A DNA stretch of 59,726 nucleotides from an uncultured Caulobacter sp. Lineage in GTDB: Bacteria > Pseudomonadota > Alphaproteobacteria > Caulobacterales > Caulobacteraceae. The notes under the pieces were generated by a model. It was given only the letters and a program-made list of their open reading frames with translations. It was not told the DNA's origin and ran no database searches. The stretch's first letter is position 1; each line of letters starts with the position of its first letter. This document shows, piece by piece, positions 7,870 to 16,764 of the stretch. The stretch spans positions 1-59,726 of the forward strand of contig NZ_CALCDX010000014.1 in NCBI RefSeq assembly GCF_937900395.1. The letters are read 5' to 3'. Made by a program: the position numbers and the translations under genes.

Positions 7870-9129
7870 ATGACCGCTTTCCCTCAACGTCCCGATCATG
7901 CTGCCCAGGATGGCTATTCGACGGGCCAGCCGCCCTTCGTCCCCTCCTCAGCGCTGGAGAGTGATCCGCACGCCGTCTTTCGATACTGGCGGGTCAGGAC
8001 GCCGGTCATTCAGCGCGAGGACGGCGCTTGCCTTGTACTGCGCGCCGCCGATGTCGAGGCCTTGCTGACCGATGGCCGGACGCGGCAGATCGATGGCGGA
8101 CTCTACAGCCGCATCCGCGGCGTCCCCCCAGGACCGCTACATGACCTGCTCGTCGAGTCTCTGCTGATGTCGGAGGGCGATGCGCACCGGCGGCGCCGTG
8201 CGCCGATGTCCCGCGTCCTGGCGTTCCGCGCCGTGGAAGCCTTGCGCGACACCGTTCGCTCGGCGGCCGAAAGCCTGATCGACGACGTTGAGACCAAGCG
8301 CGGGACCGAAGACGAGATCGATCTGATGACCGCGTTCTGCGCGCCCTTGCCACCGTTGGTGATGAGCCGGCTGCTGGGCGCGCCGTCAGGCGACGCCCAA
8401 GCGTTCGCGCGCTGGGTCTATCAGGCCTCCCCAGCCTTCGCGCCTTCCCTGCCCGGCGAGGACATGGGGGAAATGGTCGAGGGCGCCACACGGCTCACGG
8501 CCTATGTCGAACAGGCCTTGGCCGAGGCCATGGCGGGCGAAGGCCCGCGCTCGGAGCTGATGAACAACATGGTCGCGGCCGTCGGCGCCGAAGCGCTCAC
8601 TCAGGCCGAGGCCGTCGCCCAGCTTGTGACCCTGATCATCGGCGCCAGCGACACAACGCGAACCGCGATGGCGATCCAGGTTGGGCTGGTGTTGGCGACC
8701 GGCCAAGCCTGGCGGCGGCTCGGCGACGACCTAGACCTGGCCCGCGCGACCGTCGCCGAGGCGCTGCGGGTGCAACCGGCCGTTGGCTCCATTCCGCGTT
8801 ACGCGATGGAGGAGATCGTGCTGGACGGGGCGACCATCCCCGCTGGACGGCTCGTATCGCTTTCGACACTGTCGGCGATGCGCGATCCCGCCCGGTTCTC
8901 CAATCCCGACGCCTTCATCATCGACCGGACGGACCATCCGCGATGGCCGCTGGCGTTTGGCGGCGGAGCGCATCGTTGCATCGGCGAGGCGCTCGCGCGC
9001 CTGGAACTTGAGGAGGGCCTGATGGCGCTCAGCCGTCGCTTGCCCAGCCTGCGCCTGGCGGGGCCGCCGCCGAAGATCGAAGGCTATGCAGGCATCCGCC
9101 GCATCGACGGCCTGCGGGTGGCGCTGTGA
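7870..9129 (+). CDS. cytochrome P450
   Basis: This 419-residue soluble P450 would insert one oxygen atom into an organic substrate. Landmarks are the I-helix motif GASDTT (258-263), the K-helix ExxR (Glu297-Arg300) and the haem-binding loop FGGGAHRCIG with axial Cys370. Its length is normal for bacterial class I P450s, which need separate ferredoxin and reductase; none is encoded nearby. ATG 7870 has AGGA about seven bases upstream. It overlaps the following hydrolase gene by four bases (GTGA), so the two are translationally coupled and probably act on related substrates. Confidence 0.93.
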   Translation: MTAFPQRPDHAAQDGYSTGQPPFVPSSALESDPHAVFRYWRVRTPVIQREDGACLVLRAADVEALLTDGRTRQIDGGLYSRIRGVPPGPLHDLLVESLLMSEGDAHRRRRAPMSRVLAFRAVEALRDTVRSAAESLIDDVETKRGTEDEIDLMTAFCAPLPPLVMSRLLGAPSGDAQAFARWVYQASPAFAPSLPGEDMGEMVEGATRLTAYVEQALAEAMAGEGPRSELMNNMVAAVGAEALTQAEAVAQLVTLIIGASDTTRTAMAIQVGLVLATGQAWRRLGDDLDLARATVAEALRVQPAVGSIPRYAMEEIVLDGATIPAGRLVSLSTLSAMRDPARFSNPDAFIIDRTDHPRWPLAFGGGAHRCIGEALARLELEEGLMALSRRLPSLRLAGPPPKIEGYAGIRRIDGLRVAL

Positions 9130-9962
9130 TCCGGCGGCGGTTTCTCCTAAACACGGCTGGCGGCCTGTTGGCGCTAAGGACTCTGGCCGGATGCGCGACG
9201 GCGCCAAGCGAGGCGAGCGCCGAGGGCTACTTCGAGCGGGATGGCGCCAGGCTCTGGTACGACGTCGTCGGAAAAGGCCCGCCGGTGATCCTTCTTCACG
9301 GAGGCCTATCGAGCCACAGGGTCTGGGACGGCCAAATCCCCGCCTTGATCCAGGCCGGCTACCAGGTGATCCTGTTCGATAGCCGGGGACATGGCCGCAG
9401 CTCCCTGGGCTCAGCGCCGCTGACCTATGAACGGATGGCTGGGGATGTCGGCGCCTTGATCGCGCGCCTGCGCCTGAAGCAGCCCGCGATCGTCGGCTGG
9501 AGCGACGGCGCGATTATCGCGCTCGTGCTGGCTATGGACCCTGCGGCCGGTCTCGGACCGATCTACGCCTTCGGCGCGAATATGAACCAGGCAGGCGTGC
9601 GTCCGAACGCCGGAGACGCTCCGATCTTGAAGCAGGTCGGGCCGCGGCTCGCGGCTGACTACGCCGAGCTCTCGCCAGCCCCAGATTTCTCCGCGCTCGC
9701 CCGGGCGGTGAGGACAATGCAAAGCTCAAGGCTCAACTTTGACGCAGGCCAGGTCTCCCGCATCCGGGCGACGGCCGTCAGGATCGCGGCTGGTGATCAT
9801 GACGAGTTCATTCTTCCAGCGCATGCGGCCTGGATCGCAAACGCCATTCCTGGCGCTGAACTCGAAATTCTGACCGGGTGCGGGCATTTTGCGCCCTGGC
9901 ATGCGCCAGCGACCTTCAACCGCTCCGTCCTCTCCTTCCTGAACGCGCACGGACGCTCCTGA
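9126..9962 (+). CDS. exported alpha/beta-hydrolase (lipoprotein or Tat substrate)
   Basis: A 278-residue alpha/beta-hydrolase fold enzyme. The N-terminus has a twin-arginine-like stretch (IRRRFLL) and a lipobox LAGC at about residues 19-22, so it is probably anchored outside the inner membrane. Oxyanion region LLHGG, nucleophile elbow GWSDGA (Ser126), then an acid in GDHDEF and the catalytic His in GCGHFAPWH complete the triad. GTG 9126 overlaps the stop of the P450 gene. An esterase, lactonase or epoxide-hydrolase-like activity is possible but cannot be narrowed down. Confidence 0.82.
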   Translation: MIRRRFLLNTAGGLLALRTLAGCATAPSEASAEGYFERDGARLWYDVVGKGPPVILLHGGLSSHRVWDGQIPALIQAGYQVILFDSRGHGRSSLGSAPLTYERMAGDVGALIARLRLKQPAIVGWSDGAIIALVLAMDPAAGLGPIYAFGANMNQAGVRPNAGDAPILKQVGPRLAADYAELSPAPDFSALARAVRTMQSSRLNFDAGQVSRIRATAVRIAAGDHDEFILPAHAAWIANAIPGAELEILTGCGHFAPWHAPATFNRSVLSFLNAHGRS

Positions 9963-10012
9963 TCCGGGGCAATGACCCGACCGCGTCAGTACGTTCGGCG
10001 ATGGTCGTCGAG

Positions 10013-10789
10013 CTAGAAGCCGCCCTTGACCTGACGCCGGACCTCGTCTGCTAGAGGATAGAGCGCGTTTGGCGAGCGTGGTGCGACCAGGCTATAGCCA
10101 AGGCCGTCGGTCGCCCAGGAGACGCCGTTGAGATCCTCATCCTCGCGCTCGACCATGGCGGCGTTCTTCTCCCGCTCCATGGGCCGCACCATCACCGCCA
10201 GACGCAAGCCGTTGGCGTCGTCGTAGATGAACATGGCAGCCGGCCCATGCGGCGTAGTCACCAGCCGCCCGCCGATAAAGTGGTAGCCCGCCCCGCTAAG
10301 GTCCGGCACCGCGACGGGGCTGCGCAGGCGATTGGACACCCACCGCACCAGGTCCGCCTTCTGCGCTGAATCCATCTCTACAGGGCGGTGAACGTCCGAC
10401 GCATAGACCCGATAGTTGTCGGCCGCTTCGCGCGACAAGGCGCCGACCCCATTAGGCGGCGGCGCGAAAACACCCCTGGCCGTCCATCCAGCTAACCCTC
10501 CGACCACCAAGACGGCCGCCGCTGCGATCGCGGGGCGCCAGTGGGCTTGGCGTATGCGACGAGCCTCGATCAAGGCGCGCAAGCCTAGCTCTGGCGGTAT
10601 CGGCTCCTCGGCAATCCCAGCCAGAGCGTCGCGCAAGACGGCGCGATCGGCGACATAGCTTCCGATACGCTTGGCTTCGTCAGGGTGCGCGGCGAGATAG
10701 GCTTCCACCTCCTGACGACGCGTCGAGGACAGAGCCTCGTCGACATAGGCGTGAAGGTCGTCTTCGCTGATGGGGCGCGGGGCGCTCAT
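10013..10789 (-). CDS. anti-sigma factor, membrane-anchored
   Basis: This 258-residue protein has the layout of an ECF anti-sigma factor: an N-terminal helical cytoplasmic domain (SEDDLHAYVDEALSS...VEAYLAAHP, residues 7-40), one membrane segment near 86-103 (RPAIAAAAVLVVGGLAGW) and a periplasmic domain. No HxxxCxxC zinc motif is present. It overlaps the sigma gene by four bases (ATGA), the usual arrangement for a pair made in equal amounts. It would hold the sigma factor inactive until a periplasmic signal is sensed. Confidence 0.85.
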   Translation of the reverse strand: MSAPRPISEDDLHAYVDEALSSTRRQEVEAYLAAHPDEAKRIGSYVADRAVLRDALAGIAEEPIPPELGLRALIEARRIRQAHWRPAIAAAAVLVVGGLAGWTARGVFAPPPNGVGALSREAADNYRVYASDVHRPVEMDSAQKADLVRWVSNRLRSPVAVPDLSGAGYHFIGGRLVTTPHGPAAMFIYDDANGLRLAVMVRPMEREKNAAMVEREDEDLNGVSWATDGLGYSLVAPRSPNALYPLADEVRRQVKGGF

Positions 10790-11313
10790 TTGATCCTCCG
10801 CAGATGCGGCGTTCGGACTTGGGCGGCCGAACCATTGGCCATGATCTGGGCGAGGCGCTCGCGACCACGCGAGAGCCGCGACATCACCGTGCCGATCGGC
10901 ACGCCGAGCACCTTTGCGGCCTGAGCGTACGAAAGGTCCTCGACACCGACTAACAGGAGAACAGAGCGGTAGTCGGGCGGCAGCGCCGCCAGGGACTTGA
11001 GGATATCGCTTTGGTCCACACCGTCGTGCTGGGTGGGGCGCTCGGCCAAGTCTGCCTCGCCGAGATCATCTAGGGACATCTCTCGCCCGCGACGGCCCAG
11101 ACGGCGCCAACGGCTGATCGCCAGATTGTGCAAGATCGAGAAGAGCCAACTTCGGGCGTCGCTCGCCCCCCTGCGCTGTCCCCAGCGCGCTATCGCCCGT
11201 TCCAGACAATCTTGCACGAGGTCATCGGCTTCGGCGGCGTCCCGCACGAGCGAGCGCGCGTAGCGTCGCAGGTTTGGGATCGACGGTTCAATCAGGCGGA
11301 TCATGTCGTCCAC
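10786..11313 (-). CDS. ECF sigma factor
   Basis: A 175-residue ECF sigma-70-like protein. Region 2 (about 8-75) carries AEADDLVQDCLERAI and SWLFSILHNLAISRWRR. Region 4 (about 110-160) carries LPPDYRSVLLLVGVEDLSYAQAAKVLGVPIGTVMSRLSRGRERL with its HTH. It is the third gene of a leftward operon and lies 24 bases after the beta-propeller gene. Together with the overlapping anti-sigma gene it forms a signalling pair that probably controls this operon. Confidence 0.92.
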   Translation of the reverse strand: MDDMIRLIEPSIPNLRRYARSLVRDAAEADDLVQDCLERAIARWGQRRGASDARSWLFSILHNLAISRWRRLGRRGREMSLDDLGEADLAERPTQHDGVDQSDILKSLAALPPDYRSVLLLVGVEDLSYAQAAKVLGVPIGTVMSRLSRGRERLAQIMANGSAAQVRTPHLRRIK

Positions 11314-11337
11314 GACGAATCTCCGGGGCGCGCGCCC

Positions 11338-12783
11338 CTAGCGGGCCTGAACCTGAACGGGCTGGCCAAGTTGCATGGCTGTTCCCGGCGCGATCACCAG
11401 ATAGCGCCTTTCCGTCGCGCTTTGCGCTTGCACCACCTGCCGGATAGGCCCGATCGCATTGACGATCGCCGCGCCGGCCGGGTTTGTCATGAAGCTTGCC
11501 AAAGGCTCGAGTTGACCAGAGCCGTCAGCCTGTCGCGCCAAGGCCAAGACATAGGCTTGTTTGGGCGTGAGGCCGGTGACCGACGCCTGCAGCACCTGGA
11601 GGAGCCCTTGGTCGAAAAGGCTCACGCTGGTGGGTTCTTGGCCGCGCCCACCGATGGGCGCCAACGCGAGATGCGTGCTCGCGCCGCCATGGCCGAGCAG
11701 CTGGAGGTTTTGCGTTCCGGGGCCTTCCGGGACCGCGTTGGGAACGTAGGTCAACGCCTGCGGAGCCTGGCCGATCGGCACGTTGGCGACAACGCTGTTG
11801 GTCGCCGTATCGATCACAGCAAGCGCGTCCGCGTTTTCCAACCCGACATAGATCCGCGCGCCATCCCCCGAAGGCCACAGACCGTGCGGCAGCTTGCCGA
11901 CAGGTATGGTCGCCACCTTGGAGAAGTCGTCGGTTCGAAACACCTGCACCTCGTTCTTCCCCCCGACGGTGACATAGGCGAACTGGCCCCTGTCGGTGCG
12001 CGCGAAGTTCACGTGGTTGGTGATTGGACCGATATCCAAGGTCTTTAGCACGTTGAACGGCGGGCGCGCCTCGAAGGCGACCACCTTGCCGATGTCCTTC
12101 AGCGTGAACCACACTTGGGCGCCATCGGGCGTCGCGGCGATATTGGGACAGAAGGGGCTGGGTTGCTTGACGCGTCCGACGATCTCACGCGTGGCGACAT
12201 CGATGACCACGGTCTCGGGATTGAACGACGAGCAGACATAGCCGTAGCGCCCATCCGGCGAGAAGATCGCCATCCCGGGGCCGGCGGGCGTGACGATCCG
12301 CGCGGTTTCGGCATAGGTTTGGGCGTCGATCACCGAGATGTAGTTCTCGCCTCGCACCGTCACCCAGACTTCCTTGCCGTCCGGCGTGAAAAACGCCTCG
12401 TGGGGCGAGCGTCCGATATAGGTGGTGTGCTTGACGGTATTGGTGGCCGTATCGATGAACGAGACCGCGTTCGAGCCGATCGACACGACCGCTAGTGTCT
12501 TATGGTCGGGCGAGGCGCCCAGGCCGTGGACGAGCAATTGCCCCCTATAGAGCGGACTTAGATTGCCCGGTGCCGGATCGCCCAGCTTGATGAAGCCTAG
12601 CAGGCGATTATCAACAGGATCTGTCACCGAGACGGTGTTGGAGAACTGCTCGGCGGCATAGACGCGATCGCGATGCGAGATGGCGGTATCCGGGTCGCGG
12701 GCCTTTCTCGGCGCCTGGTCGGCGTTTGCGGGCATGGCGGCCAAGAGCGTCAGAGCCGAACTCAGAAGCAGGGCGATCTTCAT
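11338..12783 (-). CDS. exported YVTN-type beta-propeller protein
   Basis: A 481-residue protein with a Sec signal (MKIALLLSSALTLLAAMPANA, cleavage before DQ). Repeats of about 43 residues follow, of the type 'VIDTATNSVVANVPIGQAPQALTY', characteristic of YVTN/40-residue beta-propellers. Start 12783 was chosen because AGGAG sits seven bases upstream and the signal peptide begins there. Such propellers often serve as scaffold or electron-transfer partners, but no enzymatic residues can be named. The gene follows the DUF305 gene with a single spare base, so the two are co-transcribed. Confidence 0.85.
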   Translation of the reverse strand: MKIALLLSSALTLLAAMPANADQAPRKARDPDTAISHRDRVYAAEQFSNTVSVTDPVDNRLLGFIKLGDPAPGNLSPLYRGQLLVHGLGASPDHKTLAVVSIGSNAVSFIDTATNTVKHTTYIGRSPHEAFFTPDGKEVWVTVRGENYISVIDAQTYAETARIVTPAGPGMAIFSPDGRYGYVCSSFNPETVVIDVATREIVGRVKQPSPFCPNIAATPDGAQVWFTLKDIGKVVAFEARPPFNVLKTLDIGPITNHVNFARTDRGQFAYVTVGGKNEVQVFRTDDFSKVATIPVGKLPHGLWPSGDGARIYVGLENADALAVIDTATNSVVANVPIGQAPQALTYVPNAVPEGPGTQNLQLLGHGGASTHLALAPIGGRGQEPTSVSLFDQGLLQVLQASVTGLTPKQAYVLALARQADGSGQLEPLASFMTNPAGAAIVNAIGPIRQVVQAQSATERRYLVIAPGTAMQLGQPVQVQAR

Positions 12784-12784
12784 C

Positions 12785-13204
12785 TCAGCGCTCCTCATGA
12801 TGGGAGGACGTCGGGCCGTGCGGGATCGGCGTCGTCGGCGAGGCGCTTGGCGGCGGCGGGGGCTGGCCGATGGCCAGGCGCATAGCTGCGATCTCTTGCT
12901 GCTGGGCGACAATGATCTCCTGGGCAAGCCGGCGAAGTTGCTCGTTCTTGCCATAGCGCAGCTCGGCGACGGCCATGTCGATGCCGCCCTGATGGTGAGG
13001 GATCATCATGTTCACGAAGTCGCGGTCCACGTCACCCGATGGCTTGATGTCCATGCCCGCCATCATCTTGCTCATGGCCGCGTCGTTGGCGCTCATGAAC
13101 GCCATGTGTGGTGTGCTGGCGGCCAGCGGGGTCGCCGTCAGCGCCGCCACAAGGGCCAACGCTCTCCCTCCCGACCGCTTCGAGTTCTTTTGACGCAAGG
13201 ACAT
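12785..13204 (-). CDS. exported DUF305 protein (possible copper binding)
   Basis: This 139-residue protein carries a signal sequence and one DUF305 domain with the hallmark MMIPHHQGGIDMA (about residues 66-78). It is Met- and His-rich (HMAFMSANDAAMSKMMAGM) and has a Pro- and His-rich tail ending SSHHEER, consistent with binding of copper or a similar soft metal, as in ferritin-like DUF305 proteins of metal-resistance loci. It is the first gene of the DUF305-propeller-sigma-anti-sigma operon. Metal binding is inference from composition and family context. Confidence 0.8.
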   Translation of the reverse strand: MSLRQKNSKRSGGRALALVAALTATPLAASTPHMAFMSANDAAMSKMMAGMDIKPSGDVDRDFVNMMIPHHQGGIDMAVAELRYGKNEQLRRLAQEIIVAQQQEIAAMRLAIGQPPPPPSASPTTPIPHGPTSSHHEER

Positions 13205-13726
13205 GGGAGGTCTCCGGACGGCGAGACGATCAAGCGCCTCGATCGTGAGACGCTCGCCAGACGCCGTTTATTCCCGAGACATCGCCGACGCTGAAAAAAT
13301 CTAGAGCACGGAATAGTCCGTCGAGCGTGGGCGGCTAACGGCTCAGGTCGATACCCACATTGGTAGCAGCCTCATGCCAAGACCCGACATCGTTGGAACT
13401 TCGGTTGGCTTATGCCTAGTCGCCGCAGCTGCTGCCGCCGCCGCCGACCAGGCCCCCGCACCGCTGTTCGGGACCAGCCAGACCGACCGTCCACTTGGAC
13501 GAGCGCCTTAGCGCCTCAGGCTCAGCTCTCCTGACGGCATTGCGCCAGGTCGAGGCAACGCGGGGATGACGGTGGTGGGGCCGGCGGCTCTCAATCGGAA
13601 AGCGGACCTTCCGAACGTCGCCGATGACTCAATAGCTCCCCTTGGCCCCTTTCAGGAACGCGACGTCAATTGACCTCGCCCCACCTACAGTAGATCCGGG
13701 CGACCGTATGAATTGGCGGGATGCAG
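13205..13726. other. 520-base intergenic region with one small candidate ORF
   Basis: This stretch lies upstream of the leftward DUF305 operon and downstream of the leftward sensor kinase gene. It should contain the operon promoter, but no clear -35/-10 pair or repeat was found. The only coding candidate is the 45-codon frame 13374-13511. Confidence 0.4.
13374..13511 (+). CDS. 45-residue exported-type peptide or remnant
   Basis: ATG 13374 opens a frame with a hydrophobic alanine run (VAAAAAAAA) like a signal peptide, then DQAPAPLFGTSQTDRPLGRAP and TAG. The TDRP segment resembles the start of some outer-membrane beta-barrel proteins, so it could be the stump of a lost gene. No clear ribosome site is seen. 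Confidence 0.2.
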   Translation: MPRPDIVGTSVGLCLVAAAAAAAADQAPAPLFGTSQTDRPLGRAP

Positions 13727-14782
13727 CTAGCAGTTCTTGGGCAGCGTAATCGTGAAAGCTGAGCGCCCATCGCGGCGCTCGTAGCTCACGTGCCCCCCAT
13801 GGGCCTCGGCGATGCCGCGTACTACGGCAAGGCCGAGGCCCGTTCCGGCTTTCAGGTCGACGTCGTCTCCGCGTCGGAACGGCTCGAAAGCGCGTGCGGT
13901 GAGGCTCTCCGGCATCCCCGGTCCCGCGTCGATGACACTGATCGCGACGTCGGCGTCCGAGAGGCGCGTGGCGATTTCAAGGACGCAGGGTTCGGCGTAC
14001 TTCAGCGCGTTGTCGACGAGGGCCAGCACCGCTTGTCGCAGGCGGACGGGATCGGCGATGCAGCGACCGCTCGTGAGGGTCATGCGCAGGCCAAAGCCCG
14101 CCTTGTCGAGGTCGCGTTCGACGAGGCGGGCAAGTCCCTCGATCTCGGAGGCCAGATCGATTTCGACAGGCCGCAGCTGCAGGCGGCCGCTGTCGAGCAG
14201 GCTGACGACCCGCAGGTCCTCGACAAGCCGCGCCAAGGCGTCGGCCTGGTGGTGAAGCGATTGCAGGAGCACGGGGTCAGGCTGAAAGACGCCCTCGGCG
14301 AGCCCCTGAAGCCGCCCCTTGAGGATCGTGACTGGAGTCCGCAATTCGTGGGCGATCAGGCTGTTCCAGGTGACGATGTCATCGACGGCCTTCTCAAGCC
14401 GATCGGCCATGGCGTTGAAGTCGGCGATCATCTGGCTGGCCTCGGTGGGCGCCGGAGCGGTCAAGCTCGCCCGAGCCGACAGGTCTCCGCCAGCGATCTG
14501 ACGTGCGGCCTCCGCCAAAGTTTCAAGCGGCTCGACCATGCGTCTGGCCACCCGGGTCGCCACCATGCTCGCGGCGATACTGCCTAGCACGATGCAGACG
14601 GAGTACATCGCCCATTCCACCGGAGCCGGCAGGATGGCGTCTTCCGCCGACACCAGCTTGGGAGCGAACTGAAATAGAAGCCCGTAAGCGAAGGCAATGA
14701 AGATCAAACTGAGGATCAGGGTCGCCAGGGTGATGCCGACGACCGCCAGGTTGAGGCGCTGGGAAAGGCTCTGCGCTTTCAT
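13727..14782 (-). CDS. sensor histidine kinase (HAMP, HisKA, HATPase)
   Basis: A 351-residue membrane kinase. Two membrane segments (about 13-38 and 58-75) enclose only a short periplasmic loop. A HAMP domain (about 75-130), a HisKA domain with phospho-acceptor His145 in LIAHELRTPV, and an HATPase domain with N box (ALVDNALKYAE) and G boxes (DAGPGMP, GTGLGLAVV) follow. The short sensory loop suggests it senses membrane events or amphiphilic compounds, as BaeS-type kinases do. Its gene overlaps the regulator gene by four bases and is divergent from the RND efflux operon, its likely target. Confidence 0.9.
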   Translation of the reverse strand: MKAQSLSQRLNLAVVGITLATLILSLIFIAFAYGLLFQFAPKLVSAEDAILPAPVEWAMYSVCIVLGSIAASMVATRVARRMVEPLETLAEAARQIAGGDLSARASLTAPAPTEASQMIADFNAMADRLEKAVDDIVTWNSLIAHELRTPVTILKGRLQGLAEGVFQPDPVLLQSLHHQADALARLVEDLRVVSLLDSGRLQLRPVEIDLASEIEGLARLVERDLDKAGFGLRMTLTSGRCIADPVRLRQAVLALVDNALKYAEPCVLEIATRLSDADVAISVIDAGPGMPESLTARAFEPFRRGDDVDLKAGTGLGLAVVRGIAEAHGGHVSYERRDGRSAFTITLPKNC

Positions 14783-15468
14783 TGGTCCCCCAGGAGGCGA
14801 TAGCCCAAGCCCCGGACGTTGGAGAGCATGCCCGGCGCGCCGGCGGCCTCGAGTTTCTTGCGCAGCTTGCTGAGGTGGCTATCGACGGTCCGCTCCAGCG
14901 CGTCGCCGCCCGACAGGCAGGCGTCCAGCAGCTCGGCGCGCGTGTAGAGGCGCATCGGAGCCTGAGCCATGTGAAGCAATAGGCGGAACTCGGTCAGGGT
15001 CAGGGTCAGCCGGCGCGCGCCATCCGGCGTGTTCACCATCGCGGTGTGATTGACGGGATCGACATCGAGCGGCCCGGCGCGCGCCACCGAGGCCGCGTCC
15101 CGGCCCGAGGCGCGGCGCAGCACGGCCTTAGCGCGGGCGGCGACCTCCAGGGGGTTGAAGGGCTTGACGACATAATCGTCCGCCCCGATCCGCAGCGCCT
15201 GCAGCTTGTCGAGATCCTGGTCCAGAGCCGTCAGCATGATCACGGGCGTCGCCCCGCGCCGACGCAGCTGCGCCAAGACCTCCCAGCCGTCCAGCTTGGG
15301 CAGTCCGACGTCGAGCAGGACGATGTCGGGGCGCAGCGCCTGATGCAGCTCGACCGCCGTCTGGCCATCGCGCGCCGTGACGGTCCTAAATCCCTCGCGC
15401 TCCAGATAGCCGACGAGGATCTCCGCGATCTCGCGCTCGTCTTCAACGATCAGAACCAGGGCGTTCAC
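14779..15468 (-). CDS. OmpR-family response regulator, BaeR-like
   Basis: A 229-residue regulator with a complete receiver (VEDE at 8-11, phosphoacceptor Asp53 in VLLDVGLP, Lys in VKPF) and a winged-helix output domain ending SNVRGLGYRLLGDQ. It is encoded first in the pair with the kinase (ATGA overlap). Its start faces that of the RND adaptor gene across 170 bases, an arrangement typical of local control of a multidrug pump. No clear direct-repeat binding site could be picked out in that gap. Confidence 0.92.
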   Translation of the reverse strand: MNALVLIVEDEREIAEILVGYLEREGFRTVTARDGQTAVELHQALRPDIVLLDVGLPKLDGWEVLAQLRRRGATPVIMLTALDQDLDKLQALRIGADDYVVKPFNPLEVAARAKAVLRRASGRDAASVARAGPLDVDPVNHTAMVNTPDGARRLTLTLTEFRLLLHMAQAPMRLYTRAELLDACLSGGDALERTVDSHLSKLRKKLEAAGAPGMLSNVRGLGYRLLGDQ

Positions 15469-15638
15469 GGGATCTCCTATGCGGGCCGCGGGCGGATCGT
15501 TGGAGCACTAATCACCCTTCTCCGGGCAGCGCTAGCGCCCTCCACCAAGTCGCAACATTGCCTCCACGATCACGCAACCGGCCTCGGGCATAGGCTCGCG
15601 GCGCCTTCGAGGGCGCGCCTCGGGAGCCTGTCTCTTTC

Positions 15639-16760
15639 ATGGACCGCCGTCACCTGCGCATTGCCACCGCCCTCTTGCTGAGCGCATCGACCCTGGCCGC
15701 TTGCGGTCAGGCCGAGGTCGGCGCGTCGCCCTCCCCCATCGAAGTCGCCGTGGCGACCGCGCAAGTCGCGACCATCACTCCGATGGATGATCTGCCGGGC
15801 CGGGTGGTCGCTTTCCGGACCGCGGAGATCCGTCCGCAGGTGTCCGGCGTCGTGACCCGGCGGCTCTTTGACCAGGGAGGCGAGGTCTCGGCCGGCCAGC
15901 CGCTGTTCCAGATCGATCCCACGCCCTATCAGGCGGAGGCCGCAGGCGCTCAAGCCGCGCTTTCGCGCGCGATCGCGGTCGCCGACCGCGCCAGGGCCCA
16001 GGTCTCGCGCCTAGCGCCGCTGGTCGAGGCCGACGCCATCAGCCGCCAGAGCTATGACGACGCGGTTTCGGCCAAGGCCCAGGCCGAGGCTGACCTCGCC
16101 GAAGCGCGTGCGACCCTGCGCCGCCGCGGCGTCGAGCTCAGCTTCGCGACCGTGACGGCCCCGATCTCCGGGCGGATCGGCGAGGCGCAGGTCACGGAGG
16201 GCGCTTTGGTCACCGCTGGCGGCGCTGGCCCCATGGCGACCGTCCAGCAGATCGACCGGGTCTATATCGATGTCCGCCAGCCATCGGCGCGTCTGGAAGC
16301 GCTCCGCGCCATGGCGGGCGGCGGCGCGGGCCGCGAGGTCGAGATCCTGTCGCCCTCCGGCGCGCCCTACCCACGCAAGGGGAAGATTCTGTTCTCCGGC
16401 GTGACGGTCGATCCCGCCACCGGCGACGCGATCGCGCGCGTCCAGATCGACAATCCCGATCGCGCGCTCCTGCCAGGCATGTTCGTCCGCGCCCGTCTGC
16501 CGCGCGCGCCGATCCAGGGAGCGGTCCTGGCGCCTCAGCAGGCGGTGCTCAGAGACAGCGGCGGCAAGCCGATCGTCAGCCTGGTGAACGCCAGGGGCCT
16601 CGTCGAGACGCGCGCCGTCGACGTCGGCGATGTCGTGAATGGCCACTACGTGGTGACGCGAGGCCTGAAGCCTGGCGAGCGCGTCATCGTCGAGGGACAG
16701 GACCGCGTCGCCGCTGGCGCTCCCGTCAAGGCCGTCCCGTTCCAGATGGGGGCGCGCTAG
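15639..16760 (+). CDS. RND efflux periplasmic adaptor (membrane fusion lipoprotein)
   Basis: This 373-residue protein starts with a lipoprotein signal (lipobox LAAC, about residues 19-22). The AcrA/MexA layout follows: a barrel-sandwich half-motif (GVVTRRLFDQGGEVSAGQPLFQIDP, about 66-90), an alpha hairpin, the second lipoyl half (VTAPISGRIGEAQVTEGALV) and a beta-barrel with the LLPGMFVRARL motif. It bridges the pump and the outer-membrane channel. The pump gene starts four bases after its stop. Confidence 0.93.
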   Translation: MDRRHLRIATALLLSASTLAACGQAEVGASPSPIEVAVATAQVATITPMDDLPGRVVAFRTAEIRPQVSGVVTRRLFDQGGEVSAGQPLFQIDPTPYQAEAAGAQAALSRAIAVADRARAQVSRLAPLVEADAISRQSYDDAVSAKAQAEADLAEARATLRRRGVELSFATVTAPISGRIGEAQVTEGALVTAGGAGPMATVQQIDRVYIDVRQPSARLEALRAMAGGGAGREVEILSPSGAPYPRKGKILFSGVTVDPATGDAIARVQIDNPDRALLPGMFVRARLPRAPIQGAVLAPQQAVLRDSGGKPIVSLVNARGLVETRAVDVGDVVNGHYVVTRGLKPGERVIVEGQDRVAAGAPVKAVPFQMGAR

Positions 16761-16764
16761 TCCC

